Shown here piece by piece: positions 33,861 through 43,057 of a stretch of DNA of 64,000 nt. Under the pieces are notes generated by a model that ran no database searches, was not told the origin of the DNA, and saw only the letters and a list, made by a program, of their open reading frames with translations. The position numbers and the translations under genes were made by a program. The stretch's first letter is position 1; the number at the start of each line of letters is the position of its first letter. This stretch comes from Gluconobacter oxydans (GTDB lineage: Bacteria; Pseudomonadota; Alphaproteobacteria; Acetobacterales; Acetobacteraceae), in NCBI RefSeq assembly GCF_006539685.1, contig NZ_BJNM01000004.1:1-64000 (forward strand). The letters run 5' to 3'.

Positions 33861-33894
33861 TCAGGGACCTCGCAGGGAATGAGTGGTGAGAAGG

Positions 33895-33926
33895 GCCACA
33901 GGGTGTCTTGGCAGACAGGCTGTGGC
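33895..33926 (-). promoter_or_regulatory. Two-tier stem-loop in the metK leader
   Basis: On the minus strand GCCACAG-CCT-GTCT-GCCA-AGAC-ACC-CTGTGGC gives a 7-bp outer stem, a symmetric 3x3 internal loop and a 4-bp inner stem with a tetraloop, 35 nt before the metK GTG. I do not recognise a described SAM riboswitch. The rest of the 301-bp gap 33861-34161 shows no gene; it must also hold the xylitol dehydrogenase promoter. Confidence 0.4.
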
Positions 33927-34161
33927 ATTCAGGGAGGTGACGGCTTGGCGGAATTGGTCGCAAGGGTCAAGGGGCTGCATGGGGTCTGAACGCGGTTTTC
34001 TGCGGGAAAGTCCCGAAAACCGCCGTGAGATCACAAAAAAGAGAGCCGGCGCCCCCGTTTCATTTTTCAACGACACCGTCCATGCTGCGTTCGTGTTCCC
34101 GCGACCCTTGTTGCCCGTCACGGGTGCGGTCCCGGGAAAAACAGAGTTTGAGGCATTCGGA

Positions 34162-34950
34162 ATGTCGAAGAAGTTTAACGGTAAAGTCTGTCTGGTCACC
34201 GGCGCGGGTGGCAATATCGGTCTTGCGACCGCCCTCCGTCTGGCAGAAGAGGGCACGGCCATCGCCCTTCTGGACATGAACCGCGAGGCGCTGGAAAAGG
34301 CGGAAGCCTCCGTCCGTGAAAAGGGCGTCGAAGCCCGCTCCTATGTCTGTGACGTCACGTCCGAAGAGGCCGTGATCGGGACGGTGGATAGCGTGGTCCG
34401 GGACTTCGGGAAGATCGACTTCCTGTTCAACAATGCCGGCTATCAGGGCGCCTTCGCCCCCGTGCAGGACTACCCGTCCGACGATTTCGCGCGCGTGCTG
34501 ACGATCAACGTCACCGGTGCCTTCCACGTCCTCAAAGCCGTTTCGCGCCAGATGATCACGCAGAACTACGGGCGCATCGTCAACACCGCCAGCATGGCCG
34601 GTGTGAAGGGACCGCCAAACATGGCCGCCTATGGTGCGTCCAAGGGCGCCATCATCGCCCTGACCGAAACGGCCGCGCTTGACCTTGCCCCCTACAACAT
34701 CCGTGTGAACGCCATCAGCCCCGGTTACATGGGGCCCGGTTTCATGTGGGAGCGTCAGGTCGAGCTTCAGGCCAAGGTCGGAAGCCAGTATTTCTCCACC
34801 GATCCCAAGGTCGTGGCCCAGCAGATGATCGGCAGCGTTCCGATGCGCCGCTATGGCGACATCAACGAGATCCCGGGCGTAGTAGCGTTCCTGCTGGGGG
34901 ATGATTCCAGCTTCATGACGGGGGTGAACCTGCCGATTGCTGGCGGTTGA
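34162..34950 (+). CDS. Xylitol dehydrogenase (SDR family)
   Basis: NAD(H)-dependent oxidoreductase interconverting xylitol and D-xylulose in the cytoplasm. The 262-residue protein has the classical SDR nucleotide motif VTGAGGNIG, the NNAG motif (FLFNNAGYQGAF), a catalytic Ser in NTASMAGVKG and YGASKGA with the Tyr-x-x-x-Lys pair. Sequence and length closely match, from memory, the crystallised G. oxydans xylitol dehydrogenase. I chose ATG 34162 (MSKKFNGKVCLVTG); the open frame upstream to 33883 lacks family features. It is monocistronic, ending at an intergenic repeat. Confidence 0.93.
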   Translation: MSKKFNGKVCLVTGAGGNIGLATALRLAEEGTAIALLDMNREALEKAEASVREKGVEARSYVCDVTSEEAVIGTVDSVVRDFGKIDFLFNNAGYQGAFAPVQDYPSDDFARVLTINVTGAFHVLKAVSRQMITQNYGRIVNTASMAGVKGPPNMAAYGASKGAIIALTETAALDLAPYNIRVNAISPGYMGPGFMWERQVELQAKVGSQYFSTDPKVVAQQMIGSVPMRRYGDINEIPGVVAFLLGDDSSFMTGVNLPIAGG

Positions 34951-34954
34951 TCGG

Positions 34955-35007
34955 GGGAGTCCGGGCTCTGCCCGGGCCCGGCAGGGATTTTAATCCCTGC
35001 ACCCTGT
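34955..35007. repeat. Double-hairpin intergenic repeat-like element
   Basis: GTCCGGGC-TCT-GCCCGG is followed directly by GGCAGGGATT-TTA-ATCCCTGC, two back-to-back GC-rich hairpins between the convergent xylitol dehydrogenase and dapB genes. The pattern resembles short dispersed elements I recall from other Acetobacteraceae genomes. It probably doubles as a bidirectional terminator (TTTT at 35007-35010). Confidence 0.5.
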
Positions 35008-35013
35008 TTTAAG

Positions 35014-35760
35014 TTAGCGTTTTAAGGCGTCGGCCATTGTGTAGAGGCCGGCGGGGCGTCCTGCGAGCCATCTTGCGGCCAGCAGGGCGCCTCTTGCGAA
35101 GACCCTGCGGTCCAGTGCGCGGTGCGACAGAGTGATCTGTTCGTCTGCGGCCATCAGAACGAGATCATGTTCGCCTACGATCTGTCCGCCGCGCAGGGAG
35201 GCGAATCCGATCGCGCCATCCGGACGTCGGCCGTTCTGGTCGGTCCGGGCCACGTCCTCGAAACTGACACCACGTCCTTCCGCCACAGCCCGGCCGATCG
35301 CCAGTGCCGTGCCGGACGGCGCGTCCAGCTTCTGGCGGTGATGAACTTCCAGAATTTCCGCATCATAATCCGGCAGCCCTGCACCAAGCTGACGGGCGAG
35401 CTCCAGAAACAGCGTCAGCGCCGGTGAGAAATTGGCGGCCTGAAGAACGGGAATATGCTGCGCCGCCGCGTTCACGGCATCCTGCGCGCCCTGATCGAGC
35501 CCCGTCGTCCCCAGAACCCAGGCGCATCCGGCCTGCGCAAAGGCTGCCGCATGGGCCGGAACGGTCGAAGCATGGCTGACATCGATCACGACATCGCAGT
35601 TTTTCGCGAGTGCGGCGGGATCGGTGGTGATGTTGCGCTGGGGGTCTGCTGTCCGGGAGAGGCCGCCGACGAGGGCAGAACCAGCCTCTTCGGCACAAAG
35701 CGTTCCAAGCCGGCCCGTAATGCCGGCGATACCAATACGGGGAGCAGAAATCAGGGTCAT
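35014..35760 (-). CDS. dapB: 4-hydroxy-tetrahydrodipicolinate reductase
   Basis: NAD(P)H-dependent step of the diaminopimelate/lysine pathway. The 248-residue protein has the Rossmann motif GIAGITGRLG, VVIDVSHAS, the GTTG block (VLGTTGLDQG) and the signature EVHHRQKLDAPSGTAL with the catalytic His-His-x-x-Lys and the substrate-binding SGT loop. It starts at ATG 35760. The hxlR gene lies 24 bp upstream on the same strand, so co-transcription is possible though functionally unrelated. Confidence 0.96.
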   Translation of the reverse strand: MTLISAPRIGIAGITGRLGTLCAEEAGSALVGGLSRTADPQRNITTDPAALAKNCDVVIDVSHASTVPAHAAAFAQAGCAWVLGTTGLDQGAQDAVNAAAQHIPVLQAANFSPALTLFLELARQLGAGLPDYDAEILEVHHRQKLDAPSGTALAIGRAVAEGRGVSFEDVARTDQNGRRPDGAIGFASLRGGQIVGEHDLVLMAADEQITLSHRALDRRVFARGALLAARWLAGRPAGLYTMADALKR

Positions 35761-35784
35761 GGTCGGTCCATCAGAACGGAAAAA

Positions 35785-36198
35785 TCAGGTGTTGGCGTCA
35801 AGCCGGGCATCGAAACGGGCACGGGCCGCCTCGATTTCGGGACGGTTCGACAGCGCCCACTGACCGAAAGCTTCGGTCAGCGTCCACAGCGATTCCCCGA
35901 GCGTCGTCAGCTCATAATCCACGCGCGGCGGAGTCGTCGGGGTGACGGTCCGCAGCACGAGAGCGTCGCGTTCCAGATTGCGCAGGGTCAGGGTCAGCAT
36001 CCGCTGTGAAATCCCGTCAATCGCGCGGCGCAGTTCGCTGAAACGGTGCGGTCCGCGCCCGAGCGACTTGACGATCAGGATGCTCCACTTGTCCGTCGTG
36101 CGCGCCAGAATGGAGCGGATGACGGCACAGGCATCGCTGTTCTGCGCGCAGTCTGGCGGGGATGGAGACGGAGAGGTCTCGCTGACGCGAACATCCAT
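35785..36198 (-). CDS. HxlR-family transcriptional regulator
   Basis: This 137-residue winged-helix regulator contains RTTDKWSILIVKSLGRGPHRFSELRRAI, SQRMLTLTLRNLERDALV and VDYELTTLGESL, the HxlR DNA-binding core. Two cysteines lie near the N-terminus (residues 17 and 24), one in the DACAV position that in YodB-type members senses electrophiles or quinones. It is divergent from azoR across ~90 bp carrying an inverted repeat, strongly suggesting that it controls azoR and itself in response to quinone- or azo-type compounds. The effector is inference. Confidence 0.88.
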   Translation of the reverse strand: MDVRVSETSPSPSPPDCAQNSDACAVIRSILARTTDKWSILIVKSLGRGPHRFSELRRAIDGISQRMLTLTLRNLERDALVLRTVTPTTPPRVDYELTTLGESLWTLTEAFGQWALSNRPEIEAARARFDARLDANT

Positions 36199-36242
36199 GT
36201 GCCTATGGCTCCGGAATGTGCCTTCTTGCGGCGGGGTTCAAA

Positions 36243-36277
36243 GGTTCCTTATCTGGTGCTGGTTACGATCAGGAACC
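36243..36277. promoter_or_regulatory. Inverted-repeat operator between hxlR and azoR
   Basis: GGTTCCTTATC (36243-36253) and GATCAGGAACC (36267-36277) form an 11-bp inverted repeat with one mismatch and a 13-bp spacer, ending 12 bp before the azoR ATG. This is the likely binding site of the divergent HxlR regulator. Confidence 0.55.
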
Positions 36278-36289
36278 GGAAAGATCAAA

Positions 36290-36898
36290 ATGAAACTTCT
36301 CCACATCGATTCCAGCATCCTCGGTGACAGCTCCGCCAGCCGTCACGTCAGTGCCGCCGCTGTCGCCCAGTTCCGCAAAAAGGATCCGTCCGTCGAGGTC
36401 ATTTCCCTCGACCTCGCCAGCGATCCACTGCCGCATCTGGACGTCGAGGCGCTGTCCTGGCTCGGCAAGGATCTGACGCCGGATGTCTCTGGTCGTCCCG
36501 AACTGATCGCCGGCGCCAATGCCCTGAAGGACTTCAAGGCGGCCGACATCGTGGTCATCGGCGTGCCGATGTACAACCTGTCGATTCCCAGCCAGCTCAA
36601 GGCCTGGATTGATCGCATCATGGTGGCGGGCCAGACGTTCCGTTACACGTCCGGCGGCGGGATCGAAGGTCTGGCCAAGGGCAAGAAGGTCGTGCTGGCC
36701 GTGGCGCGTGGCGGCCTCTATGGCGAAGGCTCTCCGGCCGCATCCTTTGAGCATCAGCTCAGCTATCTGAAATCCGTCTTTGCCATGATCGGCATTACGG
36801 ACCTCACCGTAATCGAGGCCGAGGGCTTGGCTACGAATGGTGGCGCCGACCGTGCCCGCATCCTGTCGGACGCGGAGCAGAAGGCCAGCGCGCTTTAA
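36290..36898 (+). CDS. azoR: FMN-dependent NADH-azoreductase / quinone reductase
   Basis: Two-electron reduction of quinones and azo compounds using NADH and FMN. The 202-residue flavodoxin-like protein starts MKLLHIDSSILGDSSASR. It has the FMN-binding VVIGVPMYNLSIPSQLKAWID and GKKVVLAVARGG, then FEHQLSYLKSVFAMIGI, all typical of AzoR. It is divergent from hxlR. Its TAA stop directly abuts the TGA of the convergent hmp gene with no base between them, so there is no room for a terminator outside the coding regions. Confidence 0.95.
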   Translation: MKLLHIDSSILGDSSASRHVSAAAVAQFRKKDPSVEVISLDLASDPLPHLDVEALSWLGKDLTPDVSGRPELIAGANALKDFKAADIVVIGVPMYNLSIPSQLKAWIDRIMVAGQTFRYTSGGGIEGLAKGKKVVLAVARGGLYGEGSPAASFEHQLSYLKSVFAMIGITDLTVIEAEGLATNGGADRARILSDAEQKASAL

Positions 36899-38080
36899 TC
36901 AGTCCGTAACGCCGGTATCCGGTCCGAACGTCTCGTAACGCAGGCGCTCGGCCGGAACGCCGGCTGCCGGCAGGCCGTGCACCATGTCATGCATGAAGCC
37001 TGTCGGACCACACAGATAGGTCGAGACTCCGCCCGGCAGTTGCTCGGCCACCCAGGCGGCAGTCGGGTGACCGTCTTTCTCCGTCAGGCGCGTGACCACC
37101 CGGATGCGCCCTGCAGAATTGTGGGACAGCTCCGCCAGACGCTCCGCGAACGGCGCAGTCTCGGCGGAATGGGCGATCTGCACGACATGAACGGGCGTCG
37201 TGACACCGGGCTGGGCCAGCGCTTCCAGCATCCCGATCATCGGCGTGATACCAATTCCGGCGCAGACAAACGCCAGCGGCCCCTCGACCTTTTCCGGCAG
37301 CACGAAATTGCCGGCAGGCGGCGACAGCAGGACTTCCGTCCCTTCACATTTTCCGCTGTTCAGCCAGCCCGAAACCGCGCCGTTCGAAACATGGCGCACG
37401 CTGATACGATAGCCCTTCCGGTTCGGGCTGGACGTGATGCTGTAATTGCGGCGCGTGCGGCCACGGTCCGGAATGTCCAGATCAACGCCCAGATACTGCC
37501 CCGGAACGGCGCTGATGACCGGCTTGCCATCCACAGGCTCCAGCTCGAGCGACGTGACATTCGCGCATTCCGGCACGGCGCGGGCAATGCGAAACGGACG
37601 CCAGCCGGTCCAGCCGCCTTCGGCATGGGCGCTGCTGTCGTAAAGCTGGTGCTCACGGCCGATCAGGATATCCGCAAGCGCCCAGTAGGCCTTACCCCAG
37701 GCATCGAGGATTTCCGGCGTTGCGGCCTCTCCCAGAACGGACGAAATCGCGCCGAGCAGGGCCGTGGCGACATGCGGATAATGCTCCGGCTGGATTTCGA
37801 GGCTGGCGTGTTTCTGCGCGATCCGTTCGACCGCACTGCCCATCACACCCAGATTGTCGATGTTCTTCGCATAAGCCAGCACGGCCATGGCCAGCGCACG
37901 GGGCTGCGTGCCGGTGGACTGGTGCGTCGGGTCGAACATTTCCGCAATCGCGGGATCAGCCAGCAGGCGGCGGTACATTTCGGACGTGATCGTCACGCCA
38001 TGGGCTTCGAGTGCCGGGATGGTCGCCTTGATGATGGCGATGGTCTCGGGCGTGAGGCTGCGGTCGGCGGAAGTGGACAT
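36899..38080 (-). CDS. hmp: Flavohemoglobin nitric oxide dioxygenase
   Basis: Oxidises NO to nitrate with O2 and NAD(P)H. The 393-residue protein has an N-terminal globin domain with proximal His in IAQKHASLEIQPEHYP. The FAD domain follows (RNYSITSSPN, the RxYS motif) and then an NAD domain (AFVCAGIGITPMIGML, YLCGPTGFM). Motif order and length match E. coli Hmp (396). It is divergent from nsrR, with an NsrR-type operator just upstream of its start, giving a self-contained NO-detoxification module. Confidence 0.97.
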   Translation of the reverse strand: MSTSADRSLTPETIAIIKATIPALEAHGVTITSEMYRRLLADPAIAEMFDPTHQSTGTQPRALAMAVLAYAKNIDNLGVMGSAVERIAQKHASLEIQPEHYPHVATALLGAISSVLGEAATPEILDAWGKAYWALADILIGREHQLYDSSAHAEGGWTGWRPFRIARAVPECANVTSLELEPVDGKPVISAVPGQYLGVDLDIPDRGRTRRNYSITSSPNRKGYRISVRHVSNGAVSGWLNSGKCEGTEVLLSPPAGNFVLPEKVEGPLAFVCAGIGITPMIGMLEALAQPGVTTPVHVVQIAHSAETAPFAERLAELSHNSAGRIRVVTRLTEKDGHPTAAWVAEQLPGGVSTYLCGPTGFMHDMVHGLPAAGVPAERLRYETFGPDTGVTD

Positions 38081-38094
38081 GAGCGGTCCCCTTA

Positions 38095-38117
38095 AAGGTT
38101 TATTTGAAATACATCTT
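38095..38117. promoter_or_regulatory. NsrR-type NO-responsive operator
   Basis: AAGGTTTATTT-G-AAATACATCTT is an 11-1-11 inverted repeat. The right arm exactly fits the NsrR consensus (AAATRCATCTT) and the left arm matches 9 of 11. It lies 15 bp upstream of hmp and 44 bp upstream of nsrR. Confidence 0.88.
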
Positions 38118-38160
38118 TAAAAACGTGACCTGCGCCTGTCAATCTGGCAGAGGAGTCGCC

Positions 38161-38610
38161 ATGCGCCTGACACTGCACACCGATTACGCCCTGCGCGTGC
38201 TGATCCATCTTGGAGTTCACACGTCACACCGCGTCTCCATCCGCGAGATCGCGCAGGCCTATCGCATTTCCGAAAACCATCTGGTGAAGGTCGTGCACCG
38301 TCTGGGGCAGGGCGGTTTCGTCACGACCGTTCGCGGACGCGGTGGTGGGCTGGAGCTCGCGCGCCCGGCTTCAGAGATCAACGTGGGCGCGGTCGTCCGC
38401 TTCACGGAAGATGACATGACGCTGGTGGACTGCGAGGGCCGCAACAGCACGGACGGAACACCCTGCGTCCTGTCCCCTGCCTGCGTGCTGCGCGGCGTGC
38501 TGGGCGATGCACTGGGCGCGTTTCTGACAGTACTGGACCGCTACACGCTGGCCGATCTGCTGACAGGTCGCGAGGCTGCCCTGCTGGGCCTGAGCATTCC
38601 GGAAAACTGA
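38161..38610 (+). CDS. nsrR: Rrf2-family NO-sensing repressor
   Basis: Iron-sulfur repressor relieved by nitric oxide. The 149-residue Rrf2 protein has a winged-helix N-terminus (MRLTLHTDYALRVLIHL, SENHLVKVVHRLGQGGFVTTVRGRGGGLELAR). Three cluster-ligand cysteines lie in VDCEGRNSTDGTPCVLSPAC, the NsrR pattern. Divergent hmp and the shared operator identify its target and probably autoregulation. ATG at 38161 was chosen; in-frame codons from 38104 run through the operator region. Confidence 0.93.
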   Translation: MRLTLHTDYALRVLIHLGVHTSHRVSIREIAQAYRISENHLVKVVHRLGQGGFVTTVRGRGGGLELARPASEINVGAVVRFTEDDMTLVDCEGRNSTDGTPCVLSPACVLRGVLGDALGAFLTVLDRYTLADLLTGREAALLGLSIPEN

Positions 38611-38697
38611 CATTTCCGGAATGTGAATGGACCCATCTGTGTCCCTGTGCGTCATCTCGGATGAGCGCAAAACAGGCACAGATCCGAGGAGCCTCTC

Positions 38698-39541
38698 ATG
38701 AGCCAGCAGAATTTCCGCAGCATCCTGACCGGATCGTTCTCCACGCCATGCGATGACAACCCGACCGTCGCCATGATCGAGGCCGCGTACCGGCACCACG
38801 ACATCGATGCGCGTTACATCAACTGTGACGTCAAGGCGGACGGTCTGAAGGACGCGGTCGCGGGTGCGCGGGCCATGGAGTGGGTCGGGTTCAACTGCTC
38901 CCTGCCGCACAAGGTTGCGGTGATCGAGCATCTGGACGAACTGGCGGAGTCCGCCCGGATTATCGGTGCGGTGAACTGCGTCTCCATCCGGGACGGGCGC
39001 CTGATCGGCGACAATACGGACGGGAAGGGCTTTCTGGCGTCCCTGAACAAGGTCGGGGATCCGTCCGGAAAGAAGGTCCTGCTTCTGGGCGCGGGCGGGG
39101 CTGCGCGTGCCATCGCCGTGGAACTGGGGCTCGTTTCCGCCGCCCATATCATGGTCATGAACCGCGATCCCAAAAAAGCCGAAACCATTGCTGCACTGGT
39201 GCGGGACAACACCTCCGCCAAAGCCGATGTTCAGGCATGGGACGGCGAGGCCAGCGTGCCGGAAGACGTGGACATCCTGATCAACGCCACGTCAATCGGT
39301 CTGGGGGATGCGGACGCCATGCCGCCGCTGAAGGTCGAGACCCTGCGCAAGGGCTTGATCGTCGCCGATGTCATTCCGAACCCGCCTGCTGCGGGAAGCA
39401 GAAAACAGGGGCTGCACCGTGCTGGACGGGCTCGGGATGCTGGTCAATCAGGGCGTGATCGGCGTGGAGCACTGGCTGGGCAGGACGTTGGACGCCGGGG
39501 TGATGGAGCAGACCCTGAAGGATATTTTCGGCGCGGCCTGA
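38698..39541 (+). pseudogene. Shikimate-dehydrogenase-like gene, frameshifted
   Basis: NADP-dependent shikimate/quinate dehydrogenase family. The first ~229 codons are normal: SILTGSFSTPCDDN, the substrate block NCSLPHKVAVIEHLDEL, AVNCVSIRDGRLIGDNTDGKG, Rossmann LLGAGGAARAIA and NATSIGLGD. After NP at 39384 the original frame gives unrelated Ala/Arg/Gly-rich residues. The +1 frame from 39386 restores the family ending (LLREAENRGCTVLDGLGML, VNQGVIGVEHWLG) and stops at 39541. Loss of about four codons' worth of sequence (probably 11 nt) explains this. The dimer/C-terminal helix would be lost. It may be a strain-specific mutation or a sequence error. Confidence 0.82.
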
Positions 39542-39545
39542 CATG

Positions 39546-39583
39546 AAAAAACCCGGTGTCTCCGAAGAGAGCACCGGGTTTTT
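39546..39583. terminator. Bidirectional terminator
   Basis: AAAAACCCGGTG..CTC-CGAA-GAG..CACCGGGTTTTT is a long stem with A/T tails on both sides, between the convergent shikimate-dehydrogenase-like gene and dnaJ. Confidence 0.9.
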
Positions 39584-39597
39584 GCAGAGCTGAAAGA

Positions 39598-40740
39598 TCA
39601 GCGGCCTTCGAAGAAGTCGCGGACCTTGGCGAAGAAGCCGCTGTTTTCGGGACTGCCCTTAGCGTGGTCGTCCCCGGCTTCCTTCTCGAATTCTTCGAGA
39701 AGTTCGCGCTGGCGCTTCGTCAGATGGCTCGGCGTTTCGACCGAAACCTGGATGTACATGTCTCCACGGGCCGAGGAGCGCAGGACCGAGAAGCCCTTGC
39801 CGCGCAGGCGGAACGTCTCGCCCGTCTGTGTGCCGGCAGGGATGCGGACCTTGCTGCGGCCACCATCCACAACCGGAACCTCGACTTCCGTACCAAGAGC
39901 CGCCTGCGTCATGCGCAGCGGAACGCGGCAGTAGATGTTCGCCCCGTCGCGCTGGAAAATGTCATGCGACAGGACGGAGATGTGGACATACAGATCACCC
40001 GGCTGCACGCCTTCGCCACCGGCCTCGCCCTTGCCAGCCATGCGGATGCGGGTGCCATCCTCGACGCCAGCCGGGATGTCGATGCTGATGGTTTCCGTCT
40101 TCGCTTCCGTGCCCGTACCGTGACAGACCTTGCACGGATTGGCGACGGTGCGTCCCGAACCGTGACAGGTCGGGCAGGGGCGCTCGACGAGGAAGAAGCC
40201 CTGCTGCGCACGAACCTTGCCCGCACCATGACAGGTGGGGCAGGTGCTGCTGCCAGCCTTCGGATCGGCCGAACCCGACCCATGACAGGCTTCACAGGTC
40301 ACGCGCGTCCGGACTTCGACGTCCTTCGTCACGCCCGTGAAGGCTTCCATCAGCGTAATCTCGACCTGAACCTGGACATCCGCCCCGGTCCGGCGTCCAC
40401 CATCACGACGGCCCCCCATCATGTCGCCGAACATCTGGTCGAAGATGTCGCCCAGACCGCCTGCACCGGCAAAGCCACCACCGAAGCCGCCGCCCATTCC
40501 GCCCATGCCACCTTCAAAGGCGTCATGGCCGTAGCGGTCATAGGCAGCCCGCTTCTGCTCGTCCTTCAGGACGTCATAGGCTTCATTGATTTCCTTGAAC
40601 TTCTGCTCGGCGGCGTCATCACCCGGATTACGGTCGGGATGGTACCGCATGGCCTGTTTGCGGAAGGCTTTCTTCAGCTCGTCCTGCGAGGCCGTGCGGG
40701 AGACTTCAAGGGATTCGTAATAGTCGATTCTGGTGGCCAT
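39598..40740 (-). CDS. dnaJ: Chaperone DnaJ (Hsp40)
   Basis: Co-chaperone that delivers substrates to DnaK and stimulates its ATPase. The 380-residue class I DnaJ has a J-domain with HPD ([10 protein letters not shown]) in the first 70 residues, then a Gly/Phe-rich stretch. A zinc domain of four CxxCxGxG motifs follows ([32 protein letters not shown]), then the C-terminal substrate-binding domain. Start is ATG at 40740 ([13 protein letters not shown]). It is 142 bp downstream of dnaK, behind a hairpin. Confidence 0.98.
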   Translation of the reverse strand: MATRIDYYESLEVSRTASQDELKKAFRKQAMRYHPDRNPGDDAAEQKFKEINEAYDVLKDEQKRAAYDRYGHDAFEGGMGGMGGGFGGGFAGAGGLGDIFDQMFGDMMGGRRDGGRRTGADVQVQVEITLMEAFTGVTKDVEVRTRVTCEACHGSGSADPKAGSSTCPTCHGAGKVRAQQGFFLVERPCPTCHGSGRTVANPCKVCHGTGTEAKTETISIDIPAGVEDGTRIRMAGKGEAGGEGVQPGDLYVHISVLSHDIFQRDGANIYCRVPLRMTQAALGTEVEVPVVDGGRSKVRIPAGTQTGETFRLRGKGFSVLRSSARGDMYIQVSVETPSHLTKRQRELLEEFEKEAGDDHAKGSPENSGFFAKVRDFFEGR

Positions 40741-40798
40741 GTTCGGTCCTTGGGGCGGTCCTGAAGGCGGTCCCTGTGGAGGGCCGGAAAACAAGAAT

Positions 40799-40828
40799 GG
40801 CGCCCACCCCCTTGCGGGAACGGGCGCC
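40799..40828 (-). terminator. Hairpin between dnaK and dnaJ
   Basis: GGCGCCC / GGGCGCC closes a 30-nt stem-loop with an inner CCC/GGG pairing. There is no strong T-run, so it probably attenuates or processes the dnaKJ transcript rather than ending it fully. Confidence 0.45.
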
Positions 40829-40882
40829 CTCGGAAAACAGGGTCAGACGGAGCGTTCAGCCCCGTCTGCGGATGTCACCCGA

Positions 40883-42787
<1,905 letters not shown>

Positions 42788-42888
42788 GTAATATCAGTCC
42801 TCTCAGCGGTCCGTCCCGGCCCTGTGAGGCACCGGATCGGACCCTATTGACGTATCCAGACCCTCACGGGCCTGTGTTCCGACTACTG

Positions 42889-42917
42889 ATCTAGGCAACG
42901 CCGCAAGGTGTTTCAAG
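42889..42917 (-). promoter_or_regulatory. Sigma-32 (RpoH)-type promoter of dnaK
   Basis: The minus strand reads CTTGAAA (42917-42911), 15 bp, CCTAGAT (42895-42889), close to the alphaproteobacterial RpoH consensus CTTG-N17/18-CCTATNT. It lies ~100 bp upstream of the dnaK ATG. Confidence 0.6.
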
Positions 42918-43057
42918 CACTTGGACGACACATTTCGTCGAGAATGTTCGCTTCACGGGGCCGGAAGGGGAAGATGGCTGTTTCCGATACGGACATCCCC
43001 CTCTAGTAAGGTTGGGCCTTCCGCTTTGCCTGCCAATGGGACAGTCTTCACACAGCC

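Noticed and set aside
33883-34161. N-terminal extension of xylitol dehydrogenase
   Set aside because: The frame is open but the 93 extra residues have no SDR features; the known enzyme is 262 residues starting at 34162.
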